The position numbers and the translations under genes are program-made. Below, one piece after another: positions 9,041 to 18,519 of a stretch of 64,000 nt of DNA. Position 1 is the first letter of the stretch; each line of letters starts with the position of its first letter. The notes under the pieces are model-generated. The model had not been told where the DNA came from. It made no database searches and was given only the letters and a program-made list of their open reading frames with translations. The stretch comes from Symbiodinium microadriaticum (taxonomy: Eukaryota > Sar > Dinophyceae > Suessiales > Symbiodiniaceae): the NCBI GenBank assembly GCA_001939145.1, contig LSRX01001157.1, forward strand, positions 78,984 through 142,983. The letters are read 5' to 3'.

Positions 9041-9299
9041 CGCTTCGTTTGGCATCTCTAGCATTGCATACCAATTGCATACTGGCATACTGCATCGAAG
9101 CAGGCTTTACTGTAAACGGTCCCATAGCTGCCCCCGTAGATGGGCCTTGGCACCGCATCCCGGAAGGGCATTCTCATATCTCTCCAAGCAGGTTTGTGCG
9201 CCTGCACCCCGTCCAGAACCTGCGTCTGCATGTGGCACCCCGAAATCGCGCTTCCGCCACAAAGCAGCTCGCCGAGGCGCCAAACTCACCGTAAACGAC

Positions 9300-12050
9300 A
9301 GCACTTTTATGCTCTTTCGCGACTCGCCCTCGTGCTTTTGGGGTGGCAACGCACGCTTCCCGACATTCGCCACAGTTCCGCTTGCGTTTTGCATCTCGAG
9401 GCGCTGGAAGCCTCCAATGCCTCCAAGTCGCACCAGAGACAGACCTTCGTCTGGCCTCGACATCCCGCGGTTCTGCAGGGATTTGGAATATTTGACATCG
9501 TGGAATGTGTGCGCAATCGCGGCAGGGCTAGGATGAACGGCCGCGAAGTTGTGGGCAGGGCCATCCAGCTCATGAAGTCGTAGCAGCGCCGCACTTGAGC
9601 TCCTTCGAAGTTCGTGAACTGTCGGGGCAAAACTCTGAGCATTTTGGGCTTCGCCACGGTTGTCGCTGTCGTACTCGTCCGGCGGGGAGGCGCCCTGGCG
9701 TAGTTCTTGGACAGCTGTTGGTATGCCTGGTAGTCGACCCCCGCGAGGAGACAAGGAACCGCCTGAGGCCTGCTGCGGTTTCCATGTGCTGCCAATGCCA
9801 GCCACGACCAGTAGCGGACCTCCGTTGCCTGTACCTTACGATCTGGCAGGGTTCGCCAATCGTGCCTGACACCCGCCAGAAGTGTCCCATCATATCTTCT
9901 GACAGGGTCACGCCAGGGTTTGCGGCGTTGGCTTGAATCATGTTTGTATCGTCGTCATGTCGTCGTCCACAGCATTTTGTCTCCCTCCTTGTGGTCTGTC
10001 ACGGTCTGTGCTGGCATCATTGGACAGTTGTTCCCCGAGCCCTCACAACTTGTGCAACTTACTTCAACTTCAATCGGGAAAGCAGACAGGAAGCAAAGGA
10101 CATTTCAGGAAGAAAACGATGAGGCGACTTGGACGGAGGAGGGAATCATCCAGAAAGGCCCAATCGCTGGATTTAAGAAGGGGTTGCCGCGGGAAGGAGG
10201 GATTCCCCAGAATCGAGTATCCGGTCCGAGACGACCTCTAGTTTTTGGTAAGGCTTCTGATCAGTTCTTCTGAGTCCTGCTTCGGCTGCTATGTGTGCTG
10301 AGGATTGACATCATCTCTGAGACGCTGCACATCCAAAGAACGAGCATCTCATATGAACTCTCTTGATCGGCTTTGTGCGTTCAACATCGCTTCGCATGTC
10401 TAGTGATGGATCAAGCATTCCATTGCCCATTTCTTGAAGGCTTCTGCTGACCGCCACATCTGGAACTCCGGTGGTTTAAAAGCCGGTCAGGTTGCTTGCC
10501 GTTCGGCCGTTGCGACGCCGGCATTGGCATGAAGAGCTGCCAGGGGCCCGGTGCGTTCTGCACCTGAAGCCGTGTGGAATCAGACTCTCCTTCCTTGCAG
10601 GTCCCTCTGGCGCCGCTCTACCTGTCTGGCAGCCCTGTCAGCTGGGCCGTGCTTCCAGAGGTAACACCAGCATCGAGGTGCTGGAGGTTGCAACGGCGAG
10701 CCTTGCCATGCAGGAATGGGAAGGGCAGGGGGAGACGTCTTGGCGAAGTTGGCGTGGGAGGGAGAGCGAAGAAGCTGGGGACAGCAACTCAGGATCATAC
10801 CGATGGACCGGCCAGACCCTTAACGCCTGAGCAAAGATTTTTTCTACGATTCTACGAGGCAGTGGAGTGTGGCTGAGGTTGCGGCCGGGCGCGATGGAGG
10901 CTTTAGCCGCTGTGGAACTTGAACTCCGATTCCTCCTCGAAATCCCAAAAGAGCGCCTTCGGTGGCGTTTAGTTCTCAAAGTCTTTTGAATGTTCCTTAG
11001 TCAGACCGCAGCCGATGGCTAGAAGTGGACGCAAGTGCGAGATCCAAGCTTCATCTGAATCTAAATCCTGCTGGTTATGCTAGGTCTGCAGGTTATCTGG
11101 CATTTGGAGGGGGGGGTTCCGTCTGAGGATGACAACGGCCACCAGTTTGAATGTGTCAAGCAAGATCCTTTCGCTACTTGGCCGTGTGCTGAAGCTCGTA
11201 GTGGAGTCAGCGTTCGCAGTCCCGCCTAAGGTTTGCAGTCACAGGCCCGGCTCGATCAGGACTGGCAGGGCAAAAGCAGAGAGAGCTCGCAGCTTCTGCT
11301 CAAGCATGGCCAGGACAGCTCGGCAGTGCTGAGAGGCGTTTGCTGGGCAGTGCTGAGAGCAGCCTGCTCGCATCAGAATCTGCTCTTCCGCTCGATCACA
11401 TGGCACTTGGGTTTTGCATGGATGACGCAGCACAGTCCGCCATGCGCCCCGTCTTTGGACGTCTAGGCACCTGGGAGGATCCCAGCGACCTCATCTTGCG
11501 CTTGAGGGACAAGGCCCAGGGAAGTGGACGATGTTTGAAGGTGACGTGCTCCGGACAAGCCGGCTTGGTGTTCACAGGCAACTCGCAGAAGCCCCTTGTT
11601 GTGGCAAGTTCTGGACCCCGTCGGTGTACCTCTCGCATGCTCCTCAGGAACTCCCCAGTCGCTGAGCAGAGCTGTAAGCTGTAATTAGCTTGCATCTCCT
11701 GAGGCCTTTGCCAGCATCAGCATTGAAACCCAACGCATCTCGCGGGTTGCCATCATTGAGAAGGTGACAGGGCCCAGGGCGGTGTTGTTTTAAGTGAGAA
11801 CCCAACAACCAGCGGAAGCCTTGAACTGCGCACTCATGCCGATGGCTCCTACTACGGGGCACAAAAAATCCAAAAGTTGCCAGGAAGCTGACGGAGTTGG
11901 GGATGTCCAGCAGAAGCCAAGAATGCGCAGAATGCCCTTTTTCCTGGCAGGAAGTGGACGACAAGGAGGCCAACCTGCCAATCGCCTGCTTTTCTCTGCA
12001 TGCAGCCATTTCCATTTCGCCCTTCCAGTCCGCCAGCGAAAGCAAGGGTA
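9300..12050. other. No recognised gene
   Basis: Several open frames of 100-160 codons occur on both strands (for example 9307-9941 minus and 10492-10830 plus), but none shows a known motif or sustained coding character. Nothing else stands out except a G8 run near 11108. Confidence 0.4.
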
Positions 12051-12052
12051 GC

Positions 12053-12086
12053 GAGAATAGCCTTGTGCCGAGAATAGCCTTGTGCC
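12053..12086. repeat. Tandem 17-bp duplication flanking the LINE 5' end (5' TSD)
   Basis: GAGAATAGCCTTGTGCC occurs twice in tandem, at 12053-12069 and 12070-12086, immediately before the spliced leader. The core AATAGCCTTGTGCC reappears directly after the poly(A) run at the 3' end (17885-17898). The copy adjacent to the SL is the 5' target-site duplication. The second tandem copy is unexplained. Confidence 0.8.
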
Positions 12087-12108
12087 TCCGTAGCCATTTT
12101 GGCTCAAG
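12087..12108 (+). promoter_or_regulatory. Dinoflagellate spliced-leader sequence (complete)
   Basis: All 22 nt match the dinoSL consensus, including CCGTAG followed by CCATTTTGGCTCAAG, with T at the variable first position. In dinoflagellates this is added to mRNA 5' ends by trans-splicing, so its presence in genomic DNA marks a reverse-transcribed mRNA. Confidence 0.95.
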
Positions 12109-12153
12109 CCATTTTGGCTCAAGCCATTTTGGCTCAAGCCATTTTGGCTCAAG
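12109..12153 (+). repeat. Three tandem truncated spliced-leader relics
   Basis: CCATTTTGGCTCAAG occurs three times without spacers, at 12109-12123, 12124-12138 and 12139-12153. Each is the SL minus its first seven bases. The truncation falls right after CCGTAG, an AG that can act as acceptor in the next round of trans-splicing. Confidence 0.95.
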
Positions 12154-12199
12154 GGCTCTGCAGCTGCCACGTAGCTAGCAAAGACAGCCAGCTGATGCG

Positions 12200-13291
12200 A
12201 TGGCAGCGGGTACTGCATATGTGTCTTGTTCAAGTCCAGGCTGTGACGGCTGGCTTTGGGCTAATCGATTGGGAAAGACCCATTACTGCAGATGCGGGAA
12301 GGAGTGGCAACAAAGCCTTGTGGACAATGGCATGTCATACACATATGCAAAGCCCTATGTCGCGGCAAATAGGCCGGAATCTTGGGCACCACAAAGTGGG
12401 TGGTCGACCCGAGCGGGACAAGTACCGTGGCATGGTAAAGGGGGGGGATTTGGAAAACCCAAAGGCCCACCAGTGCCACCCGCCCCGCCACAACCAGTAC
12501 TTGACGCAGCCAGAGCTTTGGCAGCAGCAGCAGCCGCGGCCAGTGTGCAAGGAAGAACCGAGTCTCCAGATGTGGTCATGGAATGGCCAAAAGCGGATTC
12601 CTCGGTTGATCAGTGGAAACACATGGTTTCGGACATGTTGCGTCAGCATTGGCCGGCCATGCCAGCGGAGCTGCGGGACACACTGCTCCCGGTGTTGCAC
12701 ACAGAGCCGCCAGAACCCACAGCATCAGAAGAGGCTAAAAAGGTGTGGCGAGCATTCAAAGAAGCAACGGCCAAGCAGCGGAGTCTGTCATCTAAAAAGC
12801 TCGCCTTACAGGTCAAAGCCGACAAGGCTAAGGAGACTTGGCAACAACTATGTACCGATTGCCAGACCCTCCAAGAAGAACTCGATGAGCACCAGAAGGT
12901 GGTGGAGGACATTGGTAAGCAATACGAAGAGAAGGTCATCAAGGCCAACTTGTTGGAACCCCCCCCAGTACCAGGGTGGGCTACATCGAACTCCATGCGA
13001 CGCCAAGTTGCAGAGGCAGCAGAGCAGGAGCGGCAGAAGGCGCATAACAAAGTCCGCGCAGTCCAAGAAGAGATGCAGCAGCAACTTACTGAGCTCCAGG
13101 CAACGATGGCCTGCATGCAACAACAGCAGGTGGAAAAGGATTCCAAAATCACCCTGTGGTTACAGACGGCAGGGGATCAGATACCGGATGCCCATAGGGT
13201 GGAATTGGAGAAGCTACTTTCGGGTGAGGATTCCAAGCGCCGACGGGTTGCGGAGCAGGTCGCACCACCCCAGGGCCAACAGCAAGGGTAG
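12200..13291 (+). CDS. LINE ORF1 protein (Zn-binding motif, coiled coil)
   Basis: 363 aa. An N-terminal cluster with C10, C15, C30 and C32 (CSSPGCDGWLWAN, then HYCRCGKEW) looks like a small zinc ribbon. A Gly/Pro/Ala-rich stretch follows (about residues 75-115). Residues about 180-340 are rich in Lys, Glu, Gln and Leu and are predicted to be coiled coil (QTLQEELDEHQKVVEDIGKQ; VRAVQEEMQQQLTELQATM). The C-terminus has a basic KRRR. ORF1 proteins of LINEs bind the element RNA and assemble the RNP. No RRM or CCHC knuckle is visible. The ATG at 12200 is the first in this frame after the SL array. ORF2 follows after 31 nt in the +1 frame. Confidence 0.75.
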   Translation: MAAGTAYVSCSSPGCDGWLWANRLGKTHYCRCGKEWQQSLVDNGMSYTYAKPYVAANRPESWAPQSGWSTRAGQVPWHGKGGGFGKPKGPPVPPAPPQPVLDAARALAAAAAAASVQGRTESPDVVMEWPKADSSVDQWKHMVSDMLRQHWPAMPAELRDTLLPVLHTEPPEPTASEEAKKVWRAFKEATAKQRSLSSKKLALQVKADKAKETWQQLCTDCQTLQEELDEHQKVVEDIGKQYEEKVIKANLLEPPPVPGWATSNSMRRQVAEAAEQERQKAHNKVRAVQEEMQQQLTELQATMACMQQQQVEKDSKITLWLQTAGDQIPDAHRVELEKLLSGEDSKRRRVAEQVAPPQGQQQG

Positions 13292-13322
13292 CCCTGGAAC
13301 TGCCCAATCCCAGGAAAGGCAC

Positions 13323-16300
13323 ATGTCTGCGACGCAGTTTAGCCGAAAGGGATGGTGGGTAGACGAAGGGCCAGCTGTGGTCATGGAAAGAGGGGAAGAT
13401 GCTCAGAACCTTAACAGGCAGTGTGCAGGTGAGTGGCAAGAGCATTCAGTGAAACTGTTCTTTGCGAATGTCACCGCTTGGAGTTCCAAGGTTCGCATGT
13501 ACTTGGAAAGCATGCAGGATGTAGTGTTATGGGCGGTTGTGGAGCATGGCCTCAGGGGTAGCAAACTGGAGGAGGAACGAGTGTGGCTACACCAGCGAGG
13601 CTGGAAATGTACCGCTGTGACAAGCACTACTGAAGGAAAAGCCGTGGGCGGCGCGGCAATTCTCACCCGTAGCGATGCTGTTGAAGCTACCGGAGGGTTC
13701 GCAGGAGGAGCTGGGTACTCGTTTGTGTCCAGCTTTGTTTGGCTTGAAAGGGTTGAGGTGTTGGTTGTTGCGTTATATCTCAAGTCAGGAGAGCACCTGG
13801 AATCCGTCACCAACAAACCCTTGTTGATAGAGCTTGCAAGCTCTTTGCGCATGCTAAAAGTGCCATGGATGGTGCTGGCAGATTGGAATCAGCCACCAAG
13901 TGTACTGAAGGAGCACTGGTTTCTGGAAGCGGTTAAAGGAGAGCTGGTTGTAACCAACTCAGCTACTATCGCGAGTGGAAATGAGCTGGACTATGTAGTC
14001 GTCAGTAAGCACCTGTATGGTGCTGTTGCAACATCAGTTGAGCATGCAGTCCCTTGGGCACCCCACTATGGTGTGAATGTTGTGTTGAGCATGCGGCCGC
14101 GGCAGTGGAGTGTGCCGGTGTTGTCGCGGTTCATGCGTTTTCCTCAGTGTTTCGGCCCGCGTTTGCCGTGGGCCAGGTTCCATGTCCAGAATGTGCAGCA
14201 GCATATGCCGTGTGAAGTACATGTTGTGAATCAGGACGCCCGCTTGAACAACAAGTACGCTGATTTCATGCACCAGTTTGAAAGTTGGAAGTATAGCGTT
14301 GCTACTGATATCAAGGAGGATGATCTTGGCAGAGGTAGGTGTTTAACCATAAAACACCAGCTCAAGATGCCAAGACAAAGCTCAGGCGAAGTGTGGAAAG
14401 ATGGAAAGGTCGGATTTTGGCAAAGTCTGCACCGTTGGGTAGTTGAAATCACCAATTTAAAGCAGGACCGCAAATCAGTGGCGCATAGACTGACTCTCTG
14501 GAAGAAAATCAGGGAAGCTGCGGACAAACTGCCTAAGTATTGGCGGCCGCTTGACAAAGGTGTGTCCATGGTGAGCTTGCAGTTTGGTTTGCGTACTGTT
14601 TTGGATCTGTCTCGGGACCTGTTAGACAGCGTGTTGGCGACGGTTGAAGCTGTTGGGAAGTTGGAGCTCCAACAGGTTCATGACGCACAACAGCAAAGGC
14701 TTGAGGAGTGGAGGGAAAGGGCAACTGCAGGCAGTGCAAAGATTGCCCATCGCTACCTCAAGAAACCCAGTGAGCTCCCTGAGCGCCCATTTGATCATGT
14801 CAAGTTTGACGAACGCCCTGCGAAACGTCGGGAATACTGGGTCAACTTGTGGGGAGAGGCTGAATTGAAGCATGAATTGTCCCCCCAGCGTGTCGAGTTG
14901 AAGGCAAGAGCGATTGAACAGGCCAGGGAGCTTAAAGCTATCAGCAGTGCTCAAATCAGGCAGACTCTCATGCATGTGCCAAACAAGAAAGAGGGCATTG
15001 ATGGGATCACTTTTCAAGATTTGAAGGAGATGCCTGATGAAGCGATCAGCAATCTGACGTGGTTATATCATGAGATAGAGGCTACTGGACACTGGCCGCA
15101 GAATGTTCAACATGTGGCTATTGCTTTGTTGCCCAAGAATTCCAAGGCCGAACGGCCAATTGGCTTGTTAGCTACCGTTTATAGGCTTTGGGCCAAAATG
15201 AGGAGGTTTCTCGTGGTCCGGTGGGCTCGTGAATGCCGTCATTATGCACCCTGGGATTTTGCGCGGGAGCATTCTACGGTTTTCGATGTTGCATGCATGC
15301 GACAAGCGCGAGGAGAGATGAGTGGTGCATTGAAAACGGAACAAATCTCACTCCTGGCTGATTTAGAGCACTTTTATGATTGCATCAACGTTGATGTGCT
15401 TGTCACCAAAGGCCTTGAGTTGCGATTCCCGGCTCTTCTCCTTCATCACAGTGTCATTTTCCATGAAGGTCCCCGGATATTATGTGCTGACGGCATGGCG
15501 AGTCAGCCCATCAGACCTGCCAAAGGATTGGTTGCGGGAGATCCTTTCTCGGTTTACTTGGCCAAGGTGCAGCTGCATGACATTTTGCACTCGTTGTATT
15601 TTGACTACTATCGCGTGCCGCGCATGGTCACCAGTTGGGTTGATGACCTTGGTGTTGATGTCTTTCATTTCGACGAAGAGCAGGTGGTGAAAGAAGCTTG
15701 TGAGGTTTCAGAGTTGTTGGCCCAGCGTCTGCAAGATGAGGGTTTGAAACTGTCAATCAAGAAAACCGGTTTCTTGTGCAGCTCGGCGCGATTGGCCAAG
15801 AAGTTAAAAGCGGAATTAGCTCAGCGAAACAGTCGTTTGAAAGTTGAGGTTGTGTTGAAAGATTTGGGGCTTGACTGCACTTTGGGCCGCAGGCGCATCG
15901 TCAAGCAACAACGTGTTCGACGACAGAGAGGTCTGTCAAGGCTTTGGAAAATGCGTATTTTTCCAAAGCGGCAGAGGAACAAGTTGCTGAAAACGAATGT
16001 TATGCCGACTGCTCTATGGGGGCACCAGCAAATGGGCTTTCCACAGGGGCAGCTGCGTGTTCTAAGAGCTCGGATGGCGAGAGCAGCTGGCGTGTTGAAG
16101 AGTGTTGGTTACATTGAAGTTGCGATGTTGCTCGGATTCACCAGGGAGCAGGATCCCTTGTTTTTGTGTCGTCGACAGCATGTTGAAATGTTTATAAAGT
16201 TGTATCGCAATCTCACTTCGGGACAACGCTCCACCTTGGACAAGGTCTGGCGCATTGAGTGGCAATTTCTAGGGACTGTCCGGTACCCTTGGATGCATGT

Positions 16301-17858
16301 GAAAGGTCCCATCCGGGCCATGATTGCGATCTTGATTGATCTTGGCTGGTCCGTTCCGCGACTTTCTTGTTGGATTGATGACCTGGGGGAGGAGTTCCCC
16401 TGCGTTTGGAGTGATCCCTATAGTGTTTGTTGTCTGTGGCAGAGCATGGAGCAAACCATTTGCAGACAACAGGCGGAGCAACTTGCCGACAGTCTGAAAA
16501 CCGTGCGGCTGAGAGATGGTTTTGATATTGCAGTTGTCAAAAAGATGCGTGCCAAGATATGCAAGCATGCGCCTGATGAAGTGGGCTTGTTTGACTCCAT
16601 GGTACAAGGTACCCTGCAAGGATTAGCCCATGCCACGCAGGAATGTGCCTGCGGAGAAAACCATCAGGATCCAGATGACATGTTTCATCATTGGTTGTGG
16701 GAGTGCCCGCTGGTCTTGAAAGAACTGGGACATCCGGCTCCGGATTGGTATTTGCACCATAGAAAACCCGAGCAATGGTGTTTTTGGCATTTCGGTGTTG
16801 TCCCGAATGAATGGACTTGCTTACCGCCCTTGCTTGATGACGTTGAATGCAGCGGCATTTTTGTTGAATCATGGCCGGTTGAGCTTGAACCAGGTGTCAT
16901 CCTTGCGACTGACGGCAGCGGAGGTCCTTTCAGCTCCAATCCGCGGAAGCGGCAATGTGCCTGTGCCGTGGTTGCGGTTGTTTGTCGTGAGGGTGTTTTT
17001 GTTGAAGTTGGGAGCTTGGTTGCCAACGTTGCGGGTGGTTGTGAGCAGCAGACTGTACCTCGAGCCGAAGCTGTTGCCCTTCAGCTTGCATTGGAGGCGA
17101 CAACATCTCGGCATGGCTTGACAGTTGCTGTTGACGCCAAGTATGTTGTCCAGCGGTTTCGCACGCATGATCAGTTTGTCCCCTTAAACTGCAAGAATGC
17201 AGATGTCTGGGGCCGCATCCAGGTCCGACGATCGCAACATGAGCATGTTCAGCTTAGTAAAGTTAAAAGCCATCTCAGTCGAGAAGTGTTTGTGGAGCAG
17301 TTTGGGGCTGACACCTTATTGCAGTGGTTTGGAAACCAGAGGGCTGATGCCTATGCCACTGCCAGGGCTGTAGCGCTGGCCCAAAATGCGAAACCTCATT
17401 ATGTCTACTTAGATTGGCTTGACCGTAGGACGGAGGCTGTAGCCAAGTGGCTTTGGAAAGCCACCAAGTTTCATTTGCAAAGCAAGCAGCAGCTTGTGCG
17501 AAAGCCTTATGGGCCTAGGAAGGCCACCCGGGCTGAGTTGGTGAGGGATTCTCAGCTGCTCTCTCCTACCCATTTCTGGACTCATTATGCTGATGGCAGT
17601 GGCCAGTGTTTTTGGTGTAAACTGCGATTGAAGAGGCTGGATTCCTGTGCAGCTCTCCGGGCAAAGCTTACACTGCCGTGTATTTGCCCGGGCGGGCAGG
17701 TCAACCTTCCTGTGCTGATGAGCTTAGGTGTGCATCGCAGTCATTCGTTCCAGATTCGGGGTCAACAGTTGTATTGTGAGCAGTGCTGTAAGCAGAGACC
17801 TGTTCACCGCCTGGGGGTTTTCAGAAGAGGATGCCCGAAAGAGGGCAGACGTAGGTAA
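13323..17858 (+). CDS. LINE ORF2: endonuclease, reverse transcriptase, RNase H
   Basis: 1511 aa from the ATG at 13323, the first Met after ORF1 ends; Met at 13384 is an alternative. Residues about 43-255 are an endonuclease/exonuclease/phosphatase domain with FANVTAW, E74 (VVEHG), D187/N189 (ADWNQPP), D223 (NELDYVVV) and H248 (APHYGV), the expected catalytic set. Reverse transcriptase follows: motif A around D680 (ADLEHFYDCIN), motif B at about 736 (GLVAGDPFSVYL), and catalytic D774-D775 in SWVDDLG. RNase H carries D1197 (ATDGSGG), E1249, D1271 (VDAKYVV) and D1342 (QRADAYA). The C-terminus has Cys pairs (CFWCKLR; LYCEQCCKQ) that could bind zinc. It nicks target DNA and copies its own RNA by target-primed reverse transcription. 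All catalytic residues are present. Confidence 0.92.
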   Translation: MSATQFSRKGWWVDEGPAVVMERGEDAQNLNRQCAGEWQEHSVKLFFANVTAWSSKVRMYLESMQDVVLWAVVEHGLRGSKLEEERVWLHQRGWKCTAVTSTTEGKAVGGAAILTRSDAVEATGGFAGGAGYSFVSSFVWLERVEVLVVALYLKSGEHLESVTNKPLLIELASSLRMLKVPWMVLADWNQPPSVLKEHWFLEAVKGELVVTNSATIASGNELDYVVVSKHLYGAVATSVEHAVPWAPHYGVNVVLSMRPRQWSVPVLSRFMRFPQCFGPRLPWARFHVQNVQQHMPCEVHVVNQDARLNNKYADFMHQFESWKYSVATDIKEDDLGRGRCLTIKHQLKMPRQSSGEVWKDGKVGFWQSLHRWVVEITNLKQDRKSVAHRLTLWKKIREAADKLPKYWRPLDKGVSMVSLQFGLRTVLDLSRDLLDSVLATVEAVGKLELQQVHDAQQQRLEEWRERATAGSAKIAHRYLKKPSELPERPFDHVKFDERPAKRREYWVNLWGEAELKHELSPQRVELKARAIEQARELKAISSAQIRQTLMHVPNKKEGIDGITFQDLKEMPDEAISNLTWLYHEIEATGHWPQNVQHVAIALLPKNSKAERPIGLLATVYRLWAKMRRFLVVRWARECRHYAPWDFAREHSTVFDVACMRQARGEMSGALKTEQISLLADLEHFYDCINVDVLVTKGLELRFPALLLHHSVIFHEGPRILCADGMASQPIRPAKGLVAGDPFSVYLAKVQLHDILHSLYFDYYRVPRMVTSWVDDLGVDVFHFDEEQVVKEACEVSELLAQRLQDEGLKLSIKKTGFLCSSARLAKKLKAELAQRNSRLKVEVVLKDLGLDCTLGRRRIVKQQRVRRQRGLSRLWKMRIFPKRQRNKLLKTNVMPTALWGHQQMGFPQGQLRVLRARMARAAGVLKSVGYIEVAMLLGFTREQDPLFLCRRQHVEMFIKLYRNLTSGQRSTLDKVWRIEWQFLGTVRYPWMHVKGPIRAMIAILIDLGWSVPRLSCWIDDLGEEFPCVWSDPYSVCCLWQSMEQTICRQQAEQLADSLKTVRLRDGFDIAVVKKMRAKICKHAPDEVGLFDSMVQGTLQGLAHATQECACGENHQDPDDMFHHWLWECPLVLKELGHPAPDWYLHHRKPEQWCFWHFGVVPNEWTCLPPLLDDVECSGIFVESWPVELEPGVILATDGSGGPFSSNPRKRQCACAVVAVVCREGVFVEVGSLVANVAGGCEQQTVPRAEAVALQLALEATTSRHGLTVAVDAKYVVQRFRTHDQFVPLNCKNADVWGRIQVRRSQHEHVQLSKVKSHLSREVFVEQFGADTLLQWFGNQRADAYATARAVALAQNAKPHYVYLDWLDRRTEAVAKWLWKATKFHLQSKQQLVRKPYGPRKATRAELVRDSQLLSPTHFWTHYADGSGQCFWCKLRLKRLDSCAALRAKLTLPCICPGGQVNLPVLMSLGVHRSHSFQIRGQQLYCEQCCKQRPVHRLGVFRRGCPKEGRRR

Positions 17859-17886
17859 GTTCGCTCAGTTGTCTTTGGAAAAAAAA
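17859..17886 (+). other. LINE 3' UTR and poly(A) tail
   Basis: Only 20 nt separate the ORF2 stop from eight A residues at 17879-17886. No AATAAA is visible; dinoflagellate mRNAs commonly lack it. Confidence 0.8.
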
Positions 17887-17898
17887 TAGCCTTGTGCC
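17885..17898. repeat. 3' target-site duplication of the LINE
   Basis: AATAGCCTTGTGCC follows the poly(A) run and matches 12073-12086 exactly. The next two bases (TC) also match, but on the 5' side these coincide with the start of the SL. Confidence 0.85.
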
Positions 17899-18127
17899 TC
17901 GCATCAGTCTTGAGCTGGCGACCTTCGCTTCACGACTTTGCAAACTGCACAAGTCCGCTGCCAGGCAGATGTCGTTGTCGTTGTGGTCATAGCCTCGCTG
18001 CCCCTCAGCTGCAGAGGAGGGCACTGGCCGGGCTTGTGAGAGGTGCTGGAAATCATCGCGAAAGGTTGCAATTGCTTGTCAAGGAGTGTGCTTTCTACAT
18101 GTAGCGGTGCTGCCATGGATTGGACAA

Positions 18128-18460
18128 TTAGAAGCCTCCTTTAGGTCTCGCAGCTGGAGGAATCGTTTTTAGCAGGCACAGCCGCCGCGTCAATGCGGAG
18201 CCCAGCAGCTCGCGCTCCAACCTCGTCGCCGTGCGCGTTGCCGTCTGGCCACTGAAAAAGCGAAAGTTCGGCAGAAGCCCCGAGGACGGACGATGATAAT
18301 CGGGCATGCGAGCCCGCTCGAACACGTCTCGATGAGAGGCGTCGCGGTGCTCCGCGTCGGCCCCAGCTTCGAGGAACATTGCTGAGATGGTCCCCTGACC
18401 TCTCATCGCCGCCAGCGTGAGTGCCGCGAATGCCTGTGTCTGCGAACACTGCCAATGCAC
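18128..18460 (-). pseudogene. Ankyrin-repeat fragment
   Basis: The minus-strand frame reads AFAALTLAAMRGQGTISAMF then LEAGADAEHRDASHRDVFER. This matches one ankyrin repeat (TxLxxAAxxG, then LLxxGADxxxRD) with Ala replacing the usual Thr. Only this repeat is recognisable; the rest of the 110-residue frame has no repeat character. It may be one exon of an intron-rich gene or a relic. Ankyrin repeats mediate protein-protein contacts. The 5' boundary is uncertain. Confidence 0.5.
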
Positions 18461-18519
18461 GTCCGCACACGGTTATACCCAAACGGCTTTCCCTGAAGGT
18501 CCCGCAACACCACGCCATT

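Larger units (their letters stand above)
12087..17886 (+). mobile_element. Full-length non-LTR retrotransposon (LINE) with stacked spliced leaders
   Basis: The element starts with an exact dinoSL, contains two long ORFs (12200-13291 and 13323-17858), a 20-nt 3' UTR and eight A residues, and is flanked by a 14-16 bp target-site duplication. ORF2 has an AP-endonuclease-like domain, reverse transcriptase and RNase H. No stop or frameshift is visible in either ORF. It therefore looks recent and possibly mobile. The architecture (endonuclease-RT-RNase H plus ORF1) resembles I-clade LINEs, but the clade should be set by phylogeny. Its RNA was evidently an SL-trans-spliced mRNA. Confidence 0.9.

Noticed and set aside
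9107-9941. Long minus-strand frames (up to 232 codons)
   Set aside because: Several overlapping frames are equally open; no motif. Considered as a gag fragment but no conserved string matches the gag at 3951-2609.
12099-13322. Treating the frame from 12099 as the N-terminus of ORF2
   Set aside because: That part starts inside the spliced-leader array and is a shadow of ORF1, which has clear Cys motifs and coiled coil. ORF2 homology begins after 13323.
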